Source: DAOQVR01 sp035341665
GTDB taxonomy: Bacteria > Chloroflexota > Anaerolineae > JAAYZQ01
Length of the DNA: 64,000 bases
Assembly: GCA_035341665.1 (NCBI GenBank)
Contig: DAOQVR010000001.1
Span: 248,001 to 312,000, forward strand
Direction of reading: 5' to 3'
In this document: positions 55,560 to 61,745 of the stretch, in pieces
Position numbering within the stretch: the stretch's first letter is position 1
Layout of the letters: each line of letters starts with the position of its first letter
Program-made: the position numbers and the translations under genes
Notes under the pieces: generated by a model
Databases searched by the model: none
What the model was told of the DNA's origin: nothing
Seen by the model: only the letters and a program-made list of their open reading frames with translations

Positions 55560-55982
55560 ATGCCTGGCTGGATTAGGCCGACCATCGACACCAAATTCCA
55601 CATAGACTTTGCCTGGTTCGATCAGACGGGCATGAGCTTTCGCGTCTTCTTGCTGGGAAACCTGTGCACCGAGTGCCGTGGGCAGTTGACCGACTATAGG
55701 TTAGCAGACCTGATAGACTGGGTGGACGCTGACACGGGCGAAGTCACGAAAGTGGATGGCCTGTGGCATTCGCTTCGCACATGCTGCAGCCTGAAACCAG
55801 ACTATGTTGACGCGCAGACGCCGACACTGGCCGCGGTATCCCGAATCCTGCTGGCCAACGGCAACGAGCCATTGTCGCCTCGTGAGCTGAGCGAGAAGCT
55901 GCACCGGACGCCCGAGGCAATCCTCCGGACGATCGGAGGCCCTCAGGTGCACAATGGCATAAGGCCTTACCGCCCCAAGTAG
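55560..55982 (+). CDS. Conserved small protein with CxxC motif and C-terminal HTH-like region
   Basis: 140 residues. The N-terminal TKFHIDFAWFDQTGMSFRVF and the motif GNLCTECRGQLTDYRLADLI (a CxxC) are followed by another cysteine pair in SLRTCCSL, so a structural metal or redox site is plausible. The C-terminal segment NGNEPLSPRELSEKLHRTPE, then AILRTIGGPQVHNGIRPYR, is a likely winged helix. I recall many Chloroflexota proteins starting with a similar TKFHID motif, but no function is known to me. ATG 55560 is fused to the preceding stop (TGAATG), and GGGGG serves as ribosome site. Confidence 0.82.
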   Translation: MPGWIRPTIDTKFHIDFAWFDQTGMSFRVFLLGNLCTECRGQLTDYRLADLIDWVDADTGEVTKVDGLWHSLRTCCSLKPDYVDAQTPTLAAVSRILLANGNEPLSPRELSEKLHRTPEAILRTIGGPQVHNGIRPYRPK

Positions 55983-56002
55983 ATCGCGCGCGCTTTGCCC
56001 AG

Positions 56003-56905
56003 TCACGGTTTCCGGTTTCTTCGCTCGGAACGTGGTCGCCCGACCCGCATCCAGCGCAGGAATCGGGGAAGCCGATGTTGGTGGGCAAAGCTGTCGACAG
56101 CGTCCAGAACCTCCCCGTTCGCGCCCACTCGCATCTGGAGGCGGGCTCGGTTCTCGGCAATCCATAGGTACAGGTCTGCTTCTGTGCGTCCAGCAAAGCG
56201 CGCCAAGACGCCCGATGCGCAGATGCGTGCGATCATGGGAAGATAGACGGCTTGGTACCAGTCGAGGGCGGCTTCGGACAGGGCAGGGTAACGCCGCGCG
56301 TGAAGGGCCATGTAGAACTGGTGCACTTCGATGTGGTGGAGCAGGCTTGCGTAACCGCCTGGCCGCGTGAGAATGATCCTCAGATCAGGAGCTGTGCCGT
56401 CCAGAGCGGTTTGCTCCAGGAAGTCGCCATACTCTGCTCTCAGGATCAGCTCATCGGCTGATGCGCCCGGTTCCAGCGGCACACGAACAGGAATCTCGAC
56501 GACTGATGCCCGGATCACTTCTTGCCCGCGAGCTCGCGCCACCGAAACCCTGTGGTTGCCGTCCTTGACGAAATAGACATCGCCGACCTTGAATACTTCG
56601 ATAGGCGGCATGTCGCGCGACCTGCGCAACTGGTCGATGCGAACCCAACGCTCTGGGTCAAGGTGAGCGCGGGGCAGGAACGCCCGGTTAAAGTCTCGAT
56701 AGCGCCCGACGCTGCCCACGATCTTGGATAGCGGAATCTCCACAACCACCGGCGCAGCGGAAGGCTCGGACAGGCGCAGCAGATCACGCACCTGGTCGAA
56801 GGACAGGAGATCGTCAGAGTGGCCGGACATGCCGGCCAGGGCCGACTGCACCAGCGCTCGTCGCCTGGCTGCGTCAAAGGCCTGCTCTGAGTCTGATCTG
56901 TGCAT
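56003..56905 (-). CDS. ParB/Srx-like nuclease-domain protein
   Basis: 300 residues. The middle carries a ParB-N-like motif, VYFVKDGNHRVSVARARGQE, with preceding VRIDQLRRSRDMPPIEVFKV, which in other proteins contacts a CTP/ATP or DNA substrate. There is no helix-turn-helix typical of chromosomal ParB, so this is not a partition protein. The C-terminal 150 residues form a helical domain rich in aromatic and acidic residues. ATG 56905 lies 21 bases after a small membrane-protein gene, which itself follows scpB. Function unknown; the locus association with condensin is suggestive only. Confidence 0.78.
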   Translation of the reverse strand: MHRSDSEQAFDAARRRALVQSALAGMSGHSDDLLSFDQVRDLLRLSEPSAAPVVVEIPLSKIVGSVGRYRDFNRAFLPRAHLDPERWVRIDQLRRSRDMPPIEVFKVGDVYFVKDGNHRVSVARARGQEVIRASVVEIPVRVPLEPGASADELILRAEYGDFLEQTALDGTAPDLRIILTRPGGYASLLHHIEVHQFYMALHARRYPALSEAALDWYQAVYLPMIARICASGVLARFAGRTEADLYLWIAENRARLQMRVGANGEVLDAVDSFAHQHRLPRFLRWMRVGRPRSERRNRKP

Positions 56906-56926
56906 AAGGTACCAGTGCCAGATGCT

Positions 56927-57058
56927 CTAGCCAGCCCCGAGGATGGCAAAGACCAGGCATGCCGCAACCCAGGTCACGACCAACAGAACCAGCATGCCCC
57001 AGACTGCCCACCTCTTGATGGGCGGCAACTGTCGAAGGTATGCCAGCAGATACCTCAC
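56927..57058 (-). CDS. Small single-pass membrane protein, 43 residues
   Basis: GTG at 57058, four bases after the scpB stop, opens a frame of 43 residues: a basic N-terminal segment (MRYLLAYLRQLPPIKRW) followed by one hydrophobic helix (AVWGMLVLLVVTWVAACLVF) and a short AILGAG tail. This charge-then-helix layout and the tight fit between scpB and the ParB-like gene support a real protein of a type often missed in annotation. AGGG lies eight bases upstream. No family is recognised. Confidence 0.7.
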   Translation of the reverse strand: MRYLLAYLRQLPPIKRWAVWGMLVLLVVTWVAACLVFAILGAG

Positions 57059-57062
57059 TTCG

Positions 57063-57641
57063 CTAGCCCTGGCCGGAAGCTCCGGTCGGTTGCACCGTGC
57101 CCTCCTCCACCTGGAGCGGAGGCAGCTGATCGAGGCCGTGCAGCCCGAAATGTTGCAGGAATTCGAAGCTCGTCCCGTAGAGGATTGGCCGACCGACCCG
57201 CTCCAGCCTACCTTGCTCCTCTATCAGTCCTTGGTTGAGCAGGGTCCTGATCACTCCGTCAGAGTCCACCCCACGCACGGCTTGGACTTGGCTGCGCGTC
57301 ACAGGTTGGCGATATGCGACTATGGCTAGGGTCTCAAGAGCGGCCGGTGAGAGCCTGCCACCAGCGTCGAGGCCCAGGAATCTGCGGACATACTCGGCGG
57401 CCTCCGGTGCTGACACGATCTGTACTGAGTGACCTTTGCGTTGCAGTCGAAAGCCACGGGACCTGTACTCTGCCGTGAGCTCGGTTAGGACGCCCTCAAT
57501 CTCCTGCGGCGCGGCACCAAGCACTGCGGCAAGCTTGTCAATTGCGACCGGCTCGTCGCTCACAAACAGGAGGCTCTCGACCAGGGACTTCAGCGAGAGT
57601 GCCTGCCCGCCCAGGTGCAGTTGGCGAGACTCACAAGCCAT
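57063..57641 (-). CDS. scpB: Segregation and condensation protein B
   Basis: ScpB dimerises through winged helices and binds ScpA in the SMC condensin complex that compacts and segregates chromosomes. The 192 residues include LKSLVESLLFVSDEPVAIDK, YRSRGFRLQRKGHSVQIVSA, LETLAIVAYRQPVTRSQVQA and LIEEQGRLERVGRPILYGTS. ATG 57641 gives a length close to other ScpB proteins; further in-frame starts (ATG 57686 and 57689, TTG 57650) lie upstream, and the ribosome site is unclear. scpA and smc are not in the window. Followed by a small membrane-protein gene and a ParB-like gene, divergent from a lipoprotein gene. Confidence 0.92.
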   Translation of the reverse strand: MACESRQLHLGGQALSLKSLVESLLFVSDEPVAIDKLAAVLGAAPQEIEGVLTELTAEYRSRGFRLQRKGHSVQIVSAPEAAEYVRRFLGLDAGGRLSPAALETLAIVAYRQPVTRSQVQAVRGVDSDGVIRTLLNQGLIEEQGRLERVGRPILYGTSFEFLQHFGLHGLDQLPPLQVEEGTVQPTGASGQG

Positions 57642-57735
57642 TTCGGTCAATTCGCCCTCTGTTGCGGTCTGTGATAGAATGTCCATCATGAAGCACCGGG
57701 TGCTCAGCCCGTGGGGGGGCAGACTGGGAGGAAGC

Positions 57736-58305
57736 GTGCGAGAGCGACGGGCGGTCTTCCGGCTGGTCATGGCCGTAATGGTGCTGACGGGCTTGGCCTG
57801 CGGTCCATGCAACTTGCTGTCCCGCGAGCAACCTACGCCTTCTCACCAGGTTGCCGTGTCAACTGAGGCTGCTGGCCAGCTGGAGTCGCGCATCCAGCAG
57901 AACCTCAGCGGCCAGCCTGAGCAGCCGTTTATCCTGCGCATGACCGACACAGAGCTGACCTCTCTGCTCAGAACCAAGCTGGCGGGGTACGATGGCGCCC
58001 CCGTCGAAAACCTGGTGATCTGGTTCACGAAAGGCAAGATGTACGCCACGGGTCGACTTGCCAATGGCTTGCCTGTTTCAGCCGACCTCTTCCTGATTGC
58101 GTCTCCCCGAATCGTTGATGGGAAGGTCGTGGTCGAGATCGAAGAACTGACGGCGGGCGCCCTACCGCTGCCGGCATTCGTGCTCGACGCTGTCACTCGC
58201 AGCCTGAATGAAACCATCAACGAAACCCAGACGGGGGTCGACATCACGGCGATGGAGATCCTTGAGGGCGAAGCGATTCTGAAAGGCTATCGCAAACAGC
58301 CTTAG
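57736..58305 (+). CDS. Lipoprotein of unknown function
   Basis: 189 residues. From GTG 57736 the signal peptide is FRLVMAVMVLTGLAC with a lipobox ending at the cysteine of GLAC, so the protein is lipid-anchored outside the membrane. The mature part has a repeated pattern of beta-strands with VENLVIWFTKGKMYATGRLA and KVVVEIEELTAGALPLPAFV, resembling a small lipid- or ligand-binding fold; I do not recognise a family. GGGAGGA precedes the GTG; ATG 57688 upstream would give a longer leader without ribosome site. A -10 TAGAAT at 57675-57680 may drive it. Divergent from scpB. Confidence 0.72.
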   Translation: MRERRAVFRLVMAVMVLTGLACGPCNLLSREQPTPSHQVAVSTEAAGQLESRIQQNLSGQPEQPFILRMTDTELTSLLRTKLAGYDGAPVENLVIWFTKGKMYATGRLANGLPVSADLFLIASPRIVDGKVVVEIEELTAGALPLPAFVLDAVTRSLNETINETQTGVDITAMEILEGEAILKGYRKQP

Positions 58306-58393
58306 CGCTCTCGTTTGCCGCCCTGCCATCGCCGTTGCCCCAAAGGCTCGATCTTTCTTGGGCGAGGTGCGCCTCAGCTGTAATGGAGCGCTC

Positions 58394-58951
58394 TCATCGC
58401 TTCGGATAGGGCGAGTGCCGGATCTTGACCTGGACCTTTCCCAACCTGAGCCCCATTCGCTCAGTTATGACCTCTTTGGTAATGTCCAGCACCTCCGCGG
58501 TTTTCACGGGTACATCGATTTCCGGCGCCGTTTCCAGTGCGATGTCGAGATCCAGGCCGTTACGCCCAAACCGTGTGATCCGGGGCACGGCGCGGACCAC
58601 ATCGGGAAGTTGGTCAATCGTGTACGCCAGCCTCTGAGAGATCGAGTCAACGGCAATGAAAGAGTCGCCTCCCTCAAGCTTCTGAGCGCGGATGATACGG
58701 ACGCGTTTGCGGCGGAACTCGAGCCACAGGAGAAGCAGCAACAGGAGGCCGCTCACCGCCCCTGCCACCACACGCCCGATCGTCCACAGAGGCCAGTTCT
58801 GCTCCTGGTATGACTCCACCTGGGCGGACAACCAACCAAAAGAGTCAGCCGCTACGTCGAAGCTTTTCTGTGGCGCAGCCACAACCAGAATCGCGGCAGC
58901 GATCAATAGGATTATGAGTAGGACTACAACTATGCGGTTGAATGCGTTCAC
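58394..58951 (-). CDS. Asp23/Gls24-type alkaline shock protein membrane anchor (AmaP-like)
   Basis: 185 residues. Two N-terminal transmembrane helices (IVVVLLIILLIAAAILVV and GAVSGLLLLLLLWLEF) with a short outer loop between them precede an Asp23-like cytoplasmic domain (FIAVDSISQRLAYTIDQLPD, GLDLDIALETAPEIDVPVKT). AmaP anchors the Asp23 stress complex in Gram-positives; the role here is unknown. GTG 58951 is preferred over the GTG three codons earlier because AAGGAG lies eight bases upstream of it. It lies 23 bases after the YfhO-like gene on the same strand. Confidence 0.78.
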   Translation of the reverse strand: MNAFNRIVVVLLIILLIAAAILVVAAPQKSFDVAADSFGWLSAQVESYQEQNWPLWTIGRVVAGAVSGLLLLLLLWLEFRRKRVRIIRAQKLEGGDSFIAVDSISQRLAYTIDQLPDVVRAVPRITRFGRNGLDLDIALETAPEIDVPVKTAEVLDITKEVITERMGLRLGKVQVKIRHSPYPKR

Positions 58952-58974
58952 CTTGCTCACTCCTTCAGAGGCGA

Positions 58975-61728
58975 TTATACACGCTCTCTTCGCTTTCGTC
59001 CAGCTTCAACAGCCGAGATGGTAACGAGCACAATCCAGAGGGACCATCCGGCGATCCCGGCTCCCAGACCCGTCCGAACCGATCGAGGCCGGTATCGAAG
59101 GGTGACACTATGGGCACCCTCGTCCAAAGCCAGCGCCTGGAAATAGGCGTCAGCGCACAGTATGGTCGCCGGCCTACCATCGATCTCCGCCACCCATCCC
59201 GGGTAGTAGGCTTCGGTAAGGACAAGGTAGCCGGGCGCATCTAGTGTTGCACGTAGCGCGATGCTCTCGGCGCTCGAGCGGAGAACTCGAAGATTCGAGT
59301 AGCCGATCTCAGCCTCTGCCCGCGAAGTGGCGGTTGCGTCGGAGGGTGCACTCGCCAGGATCACCTGTTTGGCCGGATTGAACTCCTCATCTTTCAGGAG
59401 AGCGACCGTGCTGGCTCCGTCTGCGGAGAACAAGGCTTGGTGCACCACGAACGCTCGCGGAAGGACTGCCAGGTTTCTGTAGATCTTGACATCACCCGAA
59501 TGAACCAGTTCGAGGGAAGGGTCGACAGAGACGCTGATCGAAGTGCCGGTTCTGCTGTCGATAAGGCTGAGGCCCCTGAGCACGATGCGTGCTTGACTGC
59601 CCTCGGGAAGAAGTGACCGTATGCGTATCCTCTCGGGACGGGCCGGTCTCGGTAGGTCTATGTGGGCCAGATAGTCGCTCCCTCGCGCATCGCCGCGCCA
59701 GTGGTGGATGGCAATCGCTTGGTCATGAGAGACCGGGGACACGCCATATAGGCCTTCGGCAGTGTCATAGCCGGCTCTCAAGGTGGCTGACGCCAGCACA
59801 GACCCTTCGGCCTCAAGTGTGACTTCTGCAACAGGCACGCCGTTGGGCAGGCTCGCGGTCGCCGTCAAGTAAGTCACTACGCCAATCTGGGTGGCTTCGA
59901 AATCTGGCAGGGCCGTGAGCTCCTGGTCCTGCACTTGGAGCTCCGTCTCCAGATCATAGTAGATGCCCTCGTGCCAGGCGTCTTGTGTCTTGTCTGTGAC
60001 GATGTACCGAACGTTTAGGAGCGAGAGTAGGCGCGTTGGCGGGATGGAGCTCAGCTGCTGACGGAGGCGGCCATCCGGCCATATCTCGCTCTCGTCCAGA
60101 AACAGACGCTCGAGCGTGACATACCGCTGCGTCGGCAGGAGACCTCCGTCGTATCCATCAACCGAGTAGAGCCGATAGCGCAGCGGTAGGTTGTAGGCCA
60201 GAACCTCCTTCATCTTTGTCGCGACCACCATATCGTAGACGGCCCCATCCGACAGATCGCGCGCGTACATGGCCTGTAGATCGGCTAGGTCACCAGGATC
60301 GTAGAGGATATCGGACAAGCTCAGAAACCGAAAGGGGCCGTCGTCGTCTGCAAGCAGATGAGCCGTCGCGGTGCGCAGGGAGTCGTAGGCAGCCGGTGCC
60401 GTGGGATGGTTGTGGGCGAGCTTGCGGCTCCAGGCAAACAGCTCGGCCACAACAAGGAGCAAAGCCAGCAGAGCCGCGCAGCGCAGAACGCCCCTTCTGA
60501 GGCGACCGACCCGGGTCATCAGGGACGAGATGCCGACCGCCGCCAGAATGGCCACTCCAAAGGCATACAGCAGAAGCCATCGAGCGGGTGCGCGGAACAG
60601 GGCAATGCCAGGCACGATCTTGTACAAGATGTAGTACACGGGGTTGTACGCACCGAAGGCAAGGAACAGGCCCAACACCGAAGTGCCAAGCGACGATAGC
60701 GCAAAGGGGCGCAGGTCACCAGCCTCGGGGCTGCAAGAGACCGGCTGCCAGACTCGGCGGCGCAGACACCCTACCAGAGAGGCTGCACCCAGGCCGGCGA
60801 GGCCCAAGCCACAGAGTCCCACGTACGCCACATACTCGCTGAACGGAGGATTCCACGCAATGGGGGGTAGGAACGCCCTGGGAATCTCACCAGGACTGAG
60901 CGAAAACGACGCGGCCTCGCGGTACTCGAGTCCTCCACTGCGGACGGAAAGTCGCGACAACTCGAGCGTGGGCAGCAGCTGACCGGCGGAGAGCAGGAGT
61001 GCGACAAGCGTCATTGCGATCAGCAGTGCAGGCCCTCGAAGCCAGCGCACAGAGCGTCGCCAGCCAGAGCCCCGAGTCTGCTGGTAGCCACGGAGCAGCG
61101 AGTAGCAGCCTGCTGCGACAAGGACGATGTAAGCCGCCTGGGTGTGGCCGGCAAGGATCATGAGGGAGATCACGGCGGAGCCAAGCAAAAAGGCGAGCGC
61201 TCTCCGTGGCCAGGAGTGCAGAGTGCCGGCCGCCTCCAGGCAAAGCAGGATCCATGGCATCCAGGCCGAGGCGTTGAGCTGATTGATGTGCTCGACCTGG
61301 GCTCCCACAAAGCCGCCGAATGCGAAGACTGCGGCGCCAACCAGTGAGGGCAGCGCCCTCAGACACATGACACGCCTGGCATAGAGGTACGTGCCCGTGC
61401 CGGCAAGCCAGATGTGAATGACGATGCTCCACGCAATCTGCTTGGGGACGGGTAGCCAGAGTAGTGGCCAGTGCAAAGGATAGAGCACGGCAACCTGGGA
61501 GTTTGCGAGCAGGGGTGCCCCCATGAATAGGTGGGGGTTCCAGAGGGGCAGGCGGCCTTGCCGCAGTGCCTCTGCGGCGTAGTCGCGGTACGGGTAGAAG
61601 TAGGCGAACAAGTCGACACCCGTCAACACCTGATTGGTGAAGATGACCTTCCAGAAGAACAAAAGGCTCACGCCCGCCAAGACCACAATGGCTGCCGTGT
61701 CCTGGACACCTCCCCGATGCCGTGCCAT
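58975..61728 (-). CDS. YfhO-like large membrane protein (predicted glycosyltransferase-like)
   Basis: 917 residues with more than ten hydrophobic helices in the first half, an extracytoplasmic-looking region, and one helix at the C-terminus. The N-terminal NQVLTGVDLFAYFYPYRDYA and RLPLWNPHLFMGAPLLANSQ are typical of bacterial YfhO-family proteins, which have a GT-C-like topology and are linked to cell-surface polymer glycosylation in some species. Sugar donor and acceptor are unknown. ATG 61728 follows AAGGAAGAA. It lies 17 bases after another polytopic protein gene, so they are probably one operon. Confidence 0.85.
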   Translation of the reverse strand: MARHRGGVQDTAAIVVLAGVSLLFFWKVIFTNQVLTGVDLFAYFYPYRDYAAEALRQGRLPLWNPHLFMGAPLLANSQVAVLYPLHWPLLWLPVPKQIAWSIVIHIWLAGTGTYLYARRVMCLRALPSLVGAAVFAFGGFVGAQVEHINQLNASAWMPWILLCLEAAGTLHSWPRRALAFLLGSAVISLMILAGHTQAAYIVLVAAGCYSLLRGYQQTRGSGWRRSVRWLRGPALLIAMTLVALLLSAGQLLPTLELSRLSVRSGGLEYREAASFSLSPGEIPRAFLPPIAWNPPFSEYVAYVGLCGLGLAGLGAASLVGCLRRRVWQPVSCSPEAGDLRPFALSSLGTSVLGLFLAFGAYNPVYYILYKIVPGIALFRAPARWLLLYAFGVAILAAVGISSLMTRVGRLRRGVLRCAALLALLLVVAELFAWSRKLAHNHPTAPAAYDSLRTATAHLLADDDGPFRFLSLSDILYDPGDLADLQAMYARDLSDGAVYDMVVATKMKEVLAYNLPLRYRLYSVDGYDGGLLPTQRYVTLERLFLDESEIWPDGRLRQQLSSIPPTRLLSLLNVRYIVTDKTQDAWHEGIYYDLETELQVQDQELTALPDFEATQIGVVTYLTATASLPNGVPVAEVTLEAEGSVLASATLRAGYDTAEGLYGVSPVSHDQAIAIHHWRGDARGSDYLAHIDLPRPARPERIRIRSLLPEGSQARIVLRGLSLIDSRTGTSISVSVDPSLELVHSGDVKIYRNLAVLPRAFVVHQALFSADGASTVALLKDEEFNPAKQVILASAPSDATATSRAEAEIGYSNLRVLRSSAESIALRATLDAPGYLVLTEAYYPGWVAEIDGRPATILCADAYFQALALDEGAHSVTLRYRPRSVRTGLGAGIAGWSLWIVLVTISAVEAGRKRRERV

Positions 61729-61745
61729 TTCTTCCTTGACGCTAG

